The position numbers and the translations under genes were made by a program. DNA of 64,000 nucleotides from the NCBI RefSeq assembly GCF_000993785.3, contig NZ_CP009922.3, forward strand, positions 3,472,001 through 3,536,000. The letters are read 5' to 3'. This document shows positions 28,257 to 37,344 of this stretch, piece by piece (the first letter of the stretch is position 1; every line of letters starts with the position of its first letter). The notes beneath the pieces are model-generated. The model was not told where the DNA came from. It saw nothing but the letters and a program-made list of their open reading frames with translations, and did no database searches. This DNA comes from Streptomyces xiamenensis (GTDB taxonomy: Bacteria; Actinomycetota; Actinomycetes; Streptomycetales; Streptomycetaceae).

Positions 28257-29309
28257 ATGAGTAATCCGGAACACCACCCGCGCAGCGCCGCGAGGGAGGT
28301 GTGGCAGGGCCGACTGGGCCTCCGGCGCCCCCGACGGCCGGTGTTCGCCGGCCTGTACGGGGTCGTCGTGCTCGCCCTGGTAGCCCTGGCCGTCGTCGAC
28401 GCCTCCTCCCACGCCGGCGGCGGCAGCGCCCGTACCAACCTCACGCTGATGGCCCCGGCCGCCCCCGGCGGCGGCTGGGACCTCGCGGCCCGCGAATCGC
28501 AGCAGGCGATGCGCTCCTCCGGCGTCGTGAACAACGTCCAGGTGGTCAACGTGCCGGGCGCCGGTGGCACCATCGGCCTCAGCCAGACCGTGGGCCGCGA
28601 GGGCGACGAGTCGCTGCTGATGGTCACCGGCACCGTCATGCTGGGCGCCATCAACGTCACCGGCTCCGATTACGCCATGAGCGACGTGACCCCCATCGCC
28701 CGGCTCGCCGACGACTACCTCGTCGTCGTGGTGCCCGCCGACTCGCCGTTCCAGACGATCGATGACCTGCTGGAGGCGTGGCGGCAGAACCCCGGCGGCA
28801 CCACCATCGGCGGCGGCTCGCTCGGCGGCTCCGACCACCTGCTGGCCGGGCTGCTCGCCCGCGAGTCCGGTATCGACCCCGGGCAGCTCAACTACCTCGC
28901 CTACTCCGGCGGCGGCGAGGTCACCACCGCGCTGCTCTCCCACACCGTGCACGCCGGCATCAGCGGCTACAACGACTTCTCCGACCAGATCCAGACCGGC
29001 CGCTTCCGCGCCCTGGGCCTGTCCGCCGAGGAACCGATCGACGGCATCGACGTGCCGACCTTCATCGAGCAGGGCGTGCAGGTGGCACTGCCCAACTGGC
29101 GCGGCGTGGTCGCTCCCCCCGGCCTGAGCGAGGAGGAGACCCAGGAACTGCGGGACATCGTCACCGAGATGGCCGCCTCCGAGCAGTGGACGGACGCGGT
29201 GAGCCGCAACCGCTGGAAGGACACCTTCATGGTGGGCGAGGAGTTCGAGGAGTTCCTCACCACCGAGACCGCCCGCATCGACCAGATCGTGGAGGAGCTG
29301 GGACTGTGA
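28257..29309 (+). CDS. tctC: Tripartite tricarboxylate transporter, substrate-binding protein
   Basis: 350 residues from ATG 28257. An N-terminal helix (FAGLYGVVVLALVALAVVDA) has no lipobox Cys, so the protein is anchored or cleaved rather than lipidated. The TctC/Bug fold follows with LMAPAAPGGGWDLAAR, NVPGAGGTIGLSQ and PNWRGVVAPPGLSEEE. It captures a di- or tricarboxylate outside the membrane for TctAB. It overlaps tctB by GTGA. Confidence 0.9.
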   Translation: MSNPEHHPRSAAREVWQGRLGLRRPRRPVFAGLYGVVVLALVALAVVDASSHAGGGSARTNLTLMAPAAPGGGWDLAARESQQAMRSSGVVNNVQVVNVPGAGGTIGLSQTVGREGDESLLMVTGTVMLGAINVTGSDYAMSDVTPIARLADDYLVVVVPADSPFQTIDDLLEAWRQNPGGTTIGGGSLGGSDHLLAGLLARESGIDPGQLNYLAYSGGGEVTTALLSHTVHAGISGYNDFSDQIQTGRFRALGLSAEEPIDGIDVPTFIEQGVQVALPNWRGVVAPPGLSEEETQELRDIVTEMAASEQWTDAVSRNRWKDTFMVGEEFEEFLTTETARIDQIVEELGL

Positions 29310-29959
29310 CCACCACGACCGAGAGAACCGGGACGCCGGCGTCCGCCGCGCCGGACACACCGTCCTTCTGGAAGGGCCGCAGCGAATTCATCGTCGTGGC
29401 CGTGCTGCTGGCGCTCGCCGTCTTCCTCACCCACGGCACGCTCACCATGACCGTGCCCCCCACCGCCGGCTCGCCCGGGCCGCAGTTCTTCCCGTGGATC
29501 GTCACGGGTCTGGCCTACCTGCTGACCGCCGTCCTCGCCTGGAAGGTCATCCGCCACCCGAGCGCGCCGCCGCTGCCGCCGGGCGCGGAGGCGCCCGGCG
29601 ACGAGGCCGCAACCGGAACCGAGGCCCCTGACACCGAGGCCGCCGCGCACACCGACGCGCCCGCGCCCGCACCCGCGCAGCGGCCCCGCACCACGACGCC
29701 GCAGCACCGCACCCACACCGACTGGCGCAGCGTCGGCATCATCATCGGCACCTTCGTGCTGTTCACCGTCGCCCTCGAACCGGTCGGCTGGCTGCTCTCC
29801 GCCGCCCTCCTCTTCTTCGGAGTGGCCTACGCCCTCGACGGCAAGCGCCCGCTGTTCGACATGAGCCTGTCGCTCGCCTTCTCCGCCATCGTTCAGCTCG
29901 CCTTCTCCGCCGGGCTCGGCCTCAACCTGCCCGCCGGCATTCTGGGAGGGGTGCTGTGA
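29306..29959 (+). CDS. tctB: Tripartite tricarboxylate transporter, small membrane subunit
   Basis: 217 residues with four membrane helices. Helix 1 is FIVVAVLLALAVFLTHGTL and PGPQFFPWIVTGLAYLLTA is the family's signature. An unusually long, Pro/Ala/Thr-rich loop of about 50 residues separates helices 2 and 3. TctB is required with TctA for sodium-driven uptake. Starts at GTG 29306 inside the tctC stop and ends overlapping tctA (TGATG). Confidence 0.88.
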   Translation: MTTTTERTGTPASAAPDTPSFWKGRSEFIVVAVLLALAVFLTHGTLTMTVPPTAGSPGPQFFPWIVTGLAYLLTAVLAWKVIRHPSAPPLPPGAEAPGDEAATGTEAPDTEAAAHTDAPAPAPAQRPRTTTPQHRTHTDWRSVGIIIGTFVLFTVALEPVGWLLSAALLFFGVAYALDGKRPLFDMSLSLAFSAIVQLAFSAGLGLNLPAGILGGVL

Positions 29960-31482
29960 TGGACCCGATATCGCATCTCCTCGACGGGTTCGCCGGGGCG
30001 TTCACCCCGATGAACCTGCTGTGGGTCGTCGTCGGCGCCATGCTCGGCACGGCCGTCGGCGTGCTGCCGGGCCTGGGCTCGGCGATGGCGGTGGCGCTGC
30101 TGCTGCCGGTGACCTTCAGCCTGGACCCGACCGGCGCGTTCATCATGTTCGCCGGCGTCTACTACGGTGGCCTGTTCGGCGACTCGACGACCGGCATCCT
30201 GCTCAACACACCCGGCAACAGCTCGGCCATCGCCACCACCATCGAGGGCCACAAGATGGCCAAGGCGGGGCGCGCGCCACAGGCACTGGCCACCTCCGCC
30301 ATCGGCGCGTTCATCGGCGGCATCATCGCCACCACCCTGGTGGTGTTCTTCGCCCCGCGCCTGGCCGACCTCGCCGGGCTCTTCGGCCCGGCCGAGTACT
30401 TCGCGCTGGCCGTCTTCGCCTTCGCGGCCACGGCGACAGTGGTCGCCGACTCCGTCATCAAGGGCTCGATATCCCTGGTCATCGGCCTGTCGCTGGCGCT
30501 GATCGGCATTGACGGCTCCTCCGGGGCCTCGCGCTTCACGATGGATCTGCCACCGCTGTTCGACGGGGTGTCGATCGTCGTCATCACGGTCGGTCTGCTG
30601 GCCCTGGGCGAGGTGCTGTTCGTGGCCTCCCGCATCCACCGCGACCCGCCCACGGCGCGGGTGGCCTTCACCGGGCGTCCGTGGCTGAGCCGCGGCGATG
30701 TGAAGCTGGCCTGGCCGGCGTGGCTGCGCGGCGCGGGCTTCGGTGTGCCGTTCGGTGTGATCCCGGTCGGCGGCTCCGAGGTCCCGACCTTCCTCTCCTA
30801 CGCGACGGAGAAGAAGCTCGACAAGCGGCGCAAGAAGCAGATGTTCGGCAAGGGCGCCATCCAGGGTGTGGCCGGTCCCGAGGCGGCGGGCAACGCGACC
30901 GCCGGTTCGGCGATGGGCGCGCTGCTGGCGCTCGGCCTGCCGACATCGGCGACGGCCGCGATCATGCTGGCCGCGTTCCAGCAGTACGGGATGCAGCCGG
31001 GCCCGCTGCTGTTCGAGCGGAACACCGAGCTGGTGTGGACGTTGCTGGCCTCGCTGTTCATCGGCATGATCGTGCTGCTGATCATCAACCTGCCGTTCGC
31101 CCCGATGTGGGCGAAGCTGCTGCTGGTGCCGCGCCACTACCTGTACGCGGGCATCACGGTCTTCTGCGGCCTGGGCATCTACGCCACCTCGGCGTCGGCG
31201 TTCGACCTGATGCTGCTGCTGGGCATCGGCCTGCTGGGCTTCATGATGCGGCGCTACGAGCTGCCGCTGGCGCCGGTGCTGATCGCCGTCATCCTGGGCC
31301 CGCTGGCCGAGACGGAGCTGCGGCGGGCGCTCGCGGTCAGCGAGGGCAGCGTCGGGATCCTGTTCGACAGCGGCATCGCCGTGACGCTGTACACGCTGCT
31401 GGCGGCGGCCATCGCCCTGACGACGGTGAACCGGATCCGCAAGGCGCGCAAGGGGAAGGCGACGCGGCAGCTGGTCGCGTAA
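29959..31482 (+). CDS. tctA: Tripartite tricarboxylate transporter, large membrane subunit
   Basis: 507 residues, about 11-12 helices. TctA signatures include [40 protein letters not shown] and [20 protein letters not shown] with the downstream [13 protein letters not shown]. It forms the transport channel. The order C-B-A with one- to four-base overlaps is canonical. No TctDE two-component genes accompany it here. A strong terminator follows. Confidence 0.93.
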   Translation: MDPISHLLDGFAGAFTPMNLLWVVVGAMLGTAVGVLPGLGSAMAVALLLPVTFSLDPTGAFIMFAGVYYGGLFGDSTTGILLNTPGNSSAIATTIEGHKMAKAGRAPQALATSAIGAFIGGIIATTLVVFFAPRLADLAGLFGPAEYFALAVFAFAATATVVADSVIKGSISLVIGLSLALIGIDGSSGASRFTMDLPPLFDGVSIVVITVGLLALGEVLFVASRIHRDPPTARVAFTGRPWLSRGDVKLAWPAWLRGAGFGVPFGVIPVGGSEVPTFLSYATEKKLDKRRKKQMFGKGAIQGVAGPEAAGNATAGSAMGALLALGLPTSATAAIMLAAFQQYGMQPGPLLFERNTELVWTLLASLFIGMIVLLIINLPFAPMWAKLLLVPRHYLYAGITVFCGLGIYATSASAFDLMLLLGIGLLGFMMRRYELPLAPVLIAVILGPLAETELRRALAVSEGSVGILFDSGIAVTLYTLLAAAIALTTVNRIRKARKGKATRQLVA

Positions 31483-31497
31483 CCCGTCCGCACGAAC

Positions 31498-31529
31498 GGC
31501 CGCCCGCACCCGTGAGGGTGCGGGCGGCC
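31498..31529. terminator. Terminator between tctA and the chaplin gene
   Basis: GGCCGCCCGCACCC and its exact complement flank the loop GTGA: a perfect 14-bp stem between convergent genes. Confidence 0.88.
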
Positions 31530-31548
31530 GCATGCGTGGGGCAGAACG

Positions 31549-31785
31549 TCAGTCGATGACGCAGACGTTGCCGAACGCCGGGTTCAGCAGCCCGATGACG
31601 TTGATCGTGTTGCCACAGAGGTTCACGCCCAGCTCGACCGGGATCTGGACGACGTTGCCGGACAGCACGCCCGGGGAGTGGGACGCGACGCCGAAGGCCT
31701 CGGCGTCGGCGGAGGCGACACCGGCGGAACCGAGGACACCGGCCGCCGCCAGGGCGGTGGCGGCGATGGTGGTACGAATACGCAT
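31549..31785 (-). CDS. Short chaplin
   Basis: 78 residues: signal peptide ending near GVASA, then one chaplin domain. The domain contains SHSPGVLSGNVVQIPVELGV, a Cys, GNTINVIGLLNPAFGN and a second Cys near the end. It is the ChpE-H type without a sortase signal. Secreted chaplins assemble into amyloid surface films that let aerial hyphae leave the water surface. It has its own SD (GGAGAG) and appears monocistronic. Which of the short chaplins it matches cannot be decided by eye. Confidence 0.92.
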   Translation of the reverse strand: MRIRTTIAATALAAAGVLGSAGVASADAEAFGVASHSPGVLSGNVVQIPVELGVNLCGNTINVIGLLNPAFGNVCVID

Positions 31786-31926
31786 GTTCTCTCCAGTACG
31801 GAAAACGGATGGAGCGACGCGGAGCGTCAGAACCGATCAGACCGCCCGGAGTGGACTTTTCCCCGTATTCACCTGATCGAGGGCGCGCCTGCCCCCGTTT
31901 CCCGGTCGGAGCGTTGGGTCAGGGGC

Positions 31927-32295
31927 TCAGCACTTGGTGGAGATCCCGCCCGTCTCGTTCCCCTTCAGCAGGCCGCCCCAGATGTAGTTGCCGTCCGAGA
32001 GCTTCACCCACTTGTTGTGGCTGATCCCGTTGGCGTCCACCGTTCCGCCGGTCAGCCAGCACACGCCCATGAGCTGCTGGTTGGCCTTGACGGTGTAGGC
32101 GATGTTGTAGCTGGTGGAGGCGCCCTTGCGGACGTTGCCCTGGACCCACGTCGTGATGTTGCCGGTGGCCATCGTGGCCGCTGCGGGGGCGGCGGGCGCG
32201 CTCTGCGGCGCGGCGACGGCGGGCCCGACGGAGGCGCCGGTGAGGAGGAGACCGGCGGCGACCGCCATCAGCACCTTCGTACAGCTGTTGCGCAT
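31927..32295 (-). CDS. Small secreted SH3-like protein
   Basis: 122 residues. Signal peptide to about residue 28 (VLMAVAAGLLLTGASVGPAV), an Ala/Pro linker, then a small beta domain: WVQGNVRKGASTSYNIAYTV, with KWVKLSDGNYIWGGLLKGNE and a terminal Cys. The N-V-R-x-G-x-S-T pattern is that of bacterial SH3 domains, which often bind peptidoglycan. It is separated from the chaplin gene by 141 bp on the same strand; a cell-surface role is likely. Confidence 0.75.
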   Translation of the reverse strand: MRNSCTKVLMAVAAGLLLTGASVGPAVAAPQSAPAAPAAATMATGNITTWVQGNVRKGASTSYNIAYTVKANQQLMGVCWLTGGTVDANGISHNKWVKLSDGNYIWGGLLKGNETGGISTKC

Positions 32296-32585
32296 GTGCT
32301 CACTGCTTTCTTCCGCTGTGGATGCCGTCCCCCGTTACGGGCGGCACAGCGGAAGATGTGCCCATCCGGGCCTGTCACATACCCCCATGTTCTCTACCGA
32401 CCTGATGTGAAAGCAAAGGAAAGGTGCAAGGCGTATGTCTGACCACTTACCCGCCCTTTCCCTCCGCCGGTCCCTGGAGGTCTGCCCGGTCGAGCTGGTG
32501 GAGGACCGGCAGCGCGAGGCTCTGCGGCCTGGCGGCCGACGACGAGGACGGCTGACCGTTCCGCAGCAACTGGTTGTTCCGGTGG

Positions 32586-33392
32586 CTACTCGGACCGCAG
32601 GACGAAGAACAGGAAGGACAGGAAGCGCGGCATGGCCGCGATGGCCTCGGGAAACCGTTCGTGGGCGGCGGGATCAGGATCCGGCTCGCTGATGACCTCG
32701 ATCCGGAAACCGGCGCCGGTAAACGCCTCGATCGTCGCGTGCAGCGGCCTGTGCCAGCGACTCACCAGGGCGGTCTGGCTGCCTATGGTCCACTCCGTGG
32801 TCCAGTTGGTGGTGTCGAAGTAGTCGCACTCGGCCTCCCGGCCGACCTCGCGGTGCATGAGGGTGACGGCGAAGGGATGGTCGACCGAAGCGATCAGCCG
32901 ACCGCCGGGCCTGAGGACACGCCGCAGCTCGGCCAGAGCGGGCCCCCAGTCCTCCAGGTAGTGCAGGACCAGGGACGCGACGACATCGTCGAACGCGTCA
33001 TCAGGGTAAGGAAGCGGGCCACCCAGGTCCGTCACCCGCAGGTCCGCACCGTCGCCGAGCCGCCGCCGGGCCAGCTCCAGCATCTCGGCGCTCGAATCGA
33101 AGCCACTCACCAGGGCACCACGATCGCGCAACGCGGCACACAGCAGCCCCGATCCGCAGCCGGCGTCGAGGATCCGCCGCCCGGCCGCCTCCCCGACCAG
33201 GGCCAGCATCGCCGGACGCTCGTAGTAGGCATTCACCAGGTTGGTCTCGTTCACGGCCGCGTACGCCTGGGCGAAGCTGTTGTAATCATTGACCTTCGGC
33301 GGATCCACACCCACCGCGGCCGGCGAGGCCAGCCTGACGGACATCACAAGCTCCTGGCGCTCGCTGTTGTCCTTCGCGAATTCATCGATCAT
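32586..33392 (-). CDS. Class I SAM-dependent methyltransferase
   Basis: 268 residues from ATG 33392, with AAAGG about 11 bases before; ATG 33410 and ATG 33344 are alternatives. SAM motif I is ILDAGCGSGLLCAAL, the acidic strand-2 end is GFDSSAEML, and motif III is DDVVASLVLHYLEDW. The post-core LRPGGRLIASVDHPF is UbiE/Methyltransf_11-like. Substrate unknown. It is divergent from the ArsR-like regulator, which may control it. Confidence 0.88.
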   Translation of the reverse strand: MIDEFAKDNSERQELVMSVRLASPAAVGVDPPKVNDYNSFAQAYAAVNETNLVNAYYERPAMLALVGEAAGRRILDAGCGSGLLCAALRDRGALVSGFDSSAEMLELARRRLGDGADLRVTDLGGPLPYPDDAFDDVVASLVLHYLEDWGPALAELRRVLRPGGRLIASVDHPFAVTLMHREVGREAECDYFDTTNWTTEWTIGSQTALVSRWHRPLHATIEAFTGAGFRIEVISEPDPDPAAHERFPEAIAAMPRFLSFLFFVLRSE

Positions 33393-33676
33393 GTGGCATG
33401 AACCTTTCATGGGCTGTTCGTGGTCTCAAGATCCCGTACGTGGTCCGCGACGGCCGGCAGAGCCGAGGCCCGTGGGGATGACTCTCTGTCAGGGAGACGT
33501 GGGGTGAGGGCGGGGTGCGTGACCGCTCTCCACCGACCCGACCGGCGACGGTCGCCGCGCGGGAGAACCGCACGCACGCTGTTCGGTACCGCCCAGCCTC
33601 ACCGTGCTCCCACGTCACTCACCAATGATTCGTCGCTGGACGAATCGGAACAGACATCCCTCGCTAGCATGGCGCG

Positions 33677-34663
33677 GTGCTCCGCTTCGAAGTCTCCGTC
33701 GAGGACCTGCTGCGCAGCCGCTTCGCGCTGTCGCCCGCGCTGGACCTCTGCCTGCTGCTGCGCTCACTCGCCGGCCAGGACAGACCGCTGCCGCGAGCCT
33801 GGGCCTCCCGGCTCCTCCCGGCCTTTGAACGGCTTCGCCGGGAGAGTGAACTGAACGCCGCCCTCGCCCTGCACAACCCGCGATCCGGACCGAGCTTCGT
33901 CGCTCCGCCCCCTCGCGGCCTCAACCAGACCTGGGCAGACGACCTGGCCACGATCCGGGCCACACCGCTGGAAGCGGCCCGCCACGAGATCACCACCCAC
34001 GCGACCGGCGCGTCCGCCCGTGATCCCCGCGTACGCGCGGTGCTGGACTCGCCGGACGCCGTCTCCAGGATCGCCGAGGCGATGGACCGGGCCTGGCACG
34101 AGCTGCTCGCCGCGGACTGGCCGCAACTGCGCGCGATCTGTGAGCGCGACGTCGTGCACCGGGTGGGGGCGATCGGCGAACACGGATGGGTCACGACCAT
34201 CGAGAGCCTGCACCCGAGCATCACCTGGCAAGCCGGCGGTATCGAGATCGGCCACTTCGCCCACGTCGAACCGGTCCACCTCACCGGCGACGGACTCCTG
34301 CTGATCCCTTCGGTCTTCGTCGCGAATATCGCCGCCCACCTTTCAGACCCCTGGCCCTGGCCCAGAACCTTGGTCTACCGTGCCCGCGGCACCGCCGCCC
34401 TGTGGGGCGAACAGGAGGCCGTCCCCCGGCCGGACACGCTGACCGCTCTGATCGGCCGGTCCCGAGCCCGGCTGCTGTTGGCGCTGGACGCCCCGGCCAG
34501 TACCAGCCACCTCGCCCGAAGCCTCGCCATGACAACCGGCGCGGTGGGAGACCACCTCGCCATCCTGCGAGGCGCGGGACTGCTCGTCCGCGCCCGGTCC
34601 GGACGGTCGGTGCTCTACCGGCGCACCCCGCTCGGCGAGGCACTGGTAGGCGGTACGGGCTGA
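33677..34663 (+). CDS. ArsR-type regulator with DUF5937 N-terminal domain
   Basis: 328 residues. The first 230 match the DUF5937 type (MLRFEVSVEDLLRSRFALSP, ESLHPSITWQAGGIEIGHF), and the C-terminal 80 are an ArsR winged helix (STSHLARSLAMTTGAVGDHL, ARSGRSVLYRRTPLGEAL). Start GTG 33677 has no SD, and TAGCAT lies seven bases upstream, so the mRNA is probably leaderless. It is divergent from the methyltransferase gene across 284 bp. Confidence 0.85.
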   Translation: MLRFEVSVEDLLRSRFALSPALDLCLLLRSLAGQDRPLPRAWASRLLPAFERLRRESELNAALALHNPRSGPSFVAPPPRGLNQTWADDLATIRATPLEAARHEITTHATGASARDPRVRAVLDSPDAVSRIAEAMDRAWHELLAADWPQLRAICERDVVHRVGAIGEHGWVTTIESLHPSITWQAGGIEIGHFAHVEPVHLTGDGLLLIPSVFVANIAAHLSDPWPWPRTLVYRARGTAALWGEQEAVPRPDTLTALIGRSRARLLLALDAPASTSHLARSLAMTTGAVGDHLAILRGAGLLVRARSGRSVLYRRTPLGEALVGGTG

Positions 34664-34775
34664 GGGATCGGACCAGCACTGCTTTTGAGGCGCCGCCGAC
34701 CGGGATGGCCGTCCTCTTCTTCCTCACCGAGGTGCCCACCGGCCCGCGCTGATCGATGCCGTGTCCGGCCCGCCC

Positions 34776-35534
34776 TCACGCGTCCCCGGGCGGCGCGGCG
34801 CGGCGGGCGGCGATCAGGGTTTCGATGCCGTCCAGGAGCAGGCGCAGGCCGAAGCGGAACGGGTCGCCGGAGTACGGGGCGGCGCCGGCCAGGATCGCGG
34901 TGCGCAGGGCGGGGTAGGCGGAGAAGTCGACCAGCTCCCGCAGCCCCGCGTTGCGGTCGGCCACGTCGTACGCCTGTGCCTCCGTCCCGGCCGGCTGCTC
35001 GATCTCCGCCCGCAGCAGCCCCAGGCCCCGGCTGTACGCGTCCAGCGACTCGATCGCGGCCAGCTTCTCGGCCTCCGTCAGCCCGGTGCCCTCGAAGACC
35101 CGCAGCATGGAGTCGAGCCAGCGCAGCTGGTTGGGCCCCGGCACCCGGTCGGCGCCGTGCAGGTGCAGGGTCCAGGGGTGGCGGCGGATCGCCTCCCAGT
35201 CGTCCAGGGCCCACGCCTCCAGCTTCGCCCGCCAGTCGCCGGGCCACTCGTGCGGCAGCGTCGGGCCGAGGGCGACCGCGTCCAGCATGAGCGCCTCCAG
35301 CTCCGCCTTGCCGCGCAGGTAGGTGTACAGGGAGGCCGTCCCCACGCCCACCTCGGCCGCGACCCGCCGCATGGACAGCGCGGCCAGGCCCTCCGCCTCG
35401 GCCACCTCGATGGCGGCGGCCACGATCTGGTCCAGCGTCAGCCCGCGCTCGGGCCCGCGCGCACCGCGCGGCGCGGTGGCGGGGTCGTTCCAGAGCAGCC
35501 CCAGGATGCGCCGCTGGTTGTCCTTCGCACTCAT
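34776..35534 (-). CDS. TetR-family repressor of the adjacent MFS exporter
   Basis: 252 residues. HTH at about 30-80 (TLDQIVAAAIEVAEAEGLAA through VGVGTASLYTYLRGKAELEAL), then a TetR_C_1-like drug-binding domain. It is divergent from an MFS gene across 101 bp that hold CGTTCGGCGTA repeats. The arrangement and domain type point to control of a drug-efflux gene and, through it, perhaps the downstream ribosomal protection gene. Confidence 0.87.
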   Translation of the reverse strand: MSAKDNQRRILGLLWNDPATAPRGARGPERGLTLDQIVAAAIEVAEAEGLAALSMRRVAAEVGVGTASLYTYLRGKAELEALMLDAVALGPTLPHEWPGDWRAKLEAWALDDWEAIRRHPWTLHLHGADRVPGPNQLRWLDSMLRVFEGTGLTEAEKLAAIESLDAYSRGLGLLRAEIEQPAGTEAQAYDVADRNAGLRELVDFSAYPALRTAILAGAAPYSGDPFRFGLRLLLDGIETLIAARRAAPPGDA

Positions 35535-35551
35535 CTCGACGCTCAGGCTAT

Positions 35552-35587
35552 CGTTCGGCGTAATATCATCGAACGACGTTCGGCGTA
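35552..35587. promoter_or_regulatory. TetR operator cluster
   Basis: CGTTCGGCGTA occurs twice as a direct repeat (35552-35562 and 35577-35587), and CGAACGACGTTCG at 35570-35582 is a perfect inverted repeat. The AT-rich TAATATCATC between them looks like a core promoter element. Confidence 0.65.
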
Positions 35588-35635
35588 TCCCGTGGGGACG
35601 GGACGAGGACGCGACAGGGGGCGGGGACGGCAGCC

Positions 35636-37168
35636 ATGACCACCGACACCGGAACGGAGGCGGCGGACCACCCGCGCGGACCCCGCCGCGAACGCCTCAC
35701 CCTGCTCGCCGCCACCCTCACCAGCGGACCCGCCGAACTCCTCGACTTCCTCCTGCCCCTGTGGGCCGGCGCCGCCCTCGGCCTCGGCGCCACCGAGGTC
35801 GGCGTCCTGCTCGCCGTCGAGATGCTGTCCTCGCTCGTCGCCCGCCCGTTCGCCGGCGTCCTCGCCGACACCCGCGACCGCCGCCGCGTCGCCGCCGCCG
35901 GCGCCCTGCTGTACGCCGCCTCGGCCACCGGCTACGCCCTCGCCACCGGCCCCGCCCCCGCCTACCTGGCCGCCGCGCTCGGCGGCATCGGCGGCGCCCT
36001 GCTGTGGGTCGCGGTCAGCGCCATCGTCAGCGAACGCCTCGCCGCCGACTCCGCCGTCTTCCCCCGCCTGTTCTCCGCCCAGGAGACCGGCTCCTGGGTC
36101 GCCTTCGTGACCGGCTTCGTGCTGCTCGTCAGGATCGACTACACCGGCGTCTTCCTGCTGTGCGCGGCGGCCTGCGTGACAGCGGCCGTCCTGCTGCTGC
36201 GCGCCCCCGGCGGCCCGCCGACCGCGCCCGGGGAGACGGACGCGGCCCACGGCGGCATCCGGGCCGTCAGCCGCCGGCTGCGCCCCATGCTGCTGGCCGT
36301 CGCGCTGACCACGACCGCAGAGGCCGCCCTTTCGCTCCTCCTGCTGTTCCTGCTCCAGCGCGAGTTCGGGCTGGACGTCATGAGCATCGCCTTCGTCTTC
36401 CTCCCCGGCGCCATCGCCATGAGCCTGGCCGCCGAACGCATGCACACGTACGTGGTGCGGTTCGGCCGCGCCCGCGTCCTGATGGCCGCCTCGCTGTCCG
36501 GAACGGCCTTCGCCACCGGCCTGGCCTGGGCGCCCAACCCGTACGTCATCGCCGCCCTGTGGATCCTCAGCGGCCTGTCCTGGGCCGCCGTCATGCCGAT
36601 CCAGCAGGCGGTGGTCGCCGAGGCGTCCGGGGCGCGCGTCGGACGCGGCATGGGGGTGTACGAGTCGGCCGGACTGTTCGGCGCCCTGCTCGGCGCGCTC
36701 GCGGCCGGCGTGCTGTACGAGCGGGCCGGCTGGACGGCCTGCTGCCTCGTCGCGGCGGCGATCCTGCTGTCCGGCGCGGTGATCTCCCCGGCCGCCGTGC
36801 GCCGCATGGGCGTCGCGGACACCCCGCCACCCGCGCCCGCGCCCGCACCCGTCCCCGTCCCCGTACCGGACGCCGCACCCGACCCGGAGCCGGAGCCCGA
36901 GCCGTCACCCGCCCCGAAACCGCCGCCCTCCACCCGCGCCCTGGTCGGCCACCTCGCCCTGTTCACCGCCGCCCAGCTCGTCCTCCTCGCCCTGGACCTG
37001 TCCTGGATCCAGGACCTGTTCACCGAGGACCTGCTCACCACCCTCAACGGCGGCACCCCGGACGACGGTGCCCCCGGCTGGATCTACGGCGCGGGCAAGA
37101 TCTGGACGTACATCATGCTCGTCGACCTGCTCCGGACCGGAGTCAGGCTGCTCCGCGCCCGCCCCTAA
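35636..37168 (+). CDS. MFS drug exporter with extra C-terminal region
   Basis: 510 residues. Twelve helices with loop-2 motif FAGVLADTRDRRRVAA. After helix 12 comes a repetitive Pro/Ala/Glu segment (PAPAPAPVPVPVPDAAPDPE) and then another 90 residues with two more hydrophobic stretches (VGHLALFTAAQLVLLALDLS and IYGAGKIWTYIMLVDLL). This tail is unusual for MFS pumps. Divergent TetR control and the ribosomal protection gene 138 bp downstream suggest a tetracycline-like drug; this is inference. Confidence 0.85.
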   Translation: MTTDTGTEAADHPRGPRRERLTLLAATLTSGPAELLDFLLPLWAGAALGLGATEVGVLLAVEMLSSLVARPFAGVLADTRDRRRVAAAGALLYAASATGYALATGPAPAYLAAALGGIGGALLWVAVSAIVSERLAADSAVFPRLFSAQETGSWVAFVTGFVLLVRIDYTGVFLLCAAACVTAAVLLLRAPGGPPTAPGETDAAHGGIRAVSRRLRPMLLAVALTTTAEAALSLLLLFLLQREFGLDVMSIAFVFLPGAIAMSLAAERMHTYVVRFGRARVLMAASLSGTAFATGLAWAPNPYVIAALWILSGLSWAAVMPIQQAVVAEASGARVGRGMGVYESAGLFGALLGALAAGVLYERAGWTACCLVAAAILLSGAVISPAAVRRMGVADTPPPAPAPAPVPVPVPDAAPDPEPEPEPSPAPKPPPSTRALVGHLALFTAAQLVLLALDLSWIQDLFTEDLLTTLNGGTPDDGAPGWIYGAGKIWTYIMLVDLLRTGVRLLRARP

Positions 37169-37245
37169 ACCGGTTGCCCGCCCGGCGGGCGTCTGCTGCA
37201 CTTCTGCACCGGCACATCGACCCCTCACCACGCGAGGAGACCACC

Positions 37246-37344
37246 ATGAGGACAACGCGCACGCCCCAGCAGCTCATCACCGCCTACACGGAGGACATGA
37301 CGCTCAGTGCGTATGGTGAACCTGGGAATCCTCGCCCATGTTGA
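37246..37344 (+). CDS. Short leader ORF overlapping the resistance gene start
   Basis: A 32-codon ORF from ATG 37246 with strong SD GCGAGGAG. It reads MRTTRTPQQLITAYTEDMTL and continues in a different frame across the start of the ribosomal protection gene, ending at TGA 37344. The main gene's GGAGG lies inside it. Translation of the leader could therefore control access to the resistance start. Alternatively it is the remnant of another gene's N-terminus. Confidence 0.5.
   Translation: MRTTRTPQQLITAYTEDMTLSAYGEPGNPRPC

Noticed and set aside
26633..28660. 675-codon antisense ORF over the symporter and tctC
   Set aside because: A shadow of third-position GC bias: it spans two real genes, is rich in His/Asp/Gly and shows no family motif.
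34664..34775. Short reading frame with MAVLFFLTEVPTGPR between the ArsR-like and TetR genes
   Set aside because: No SD or start context and nothing similar recognised; more likely the shared 3' spacer of two convergent genes.
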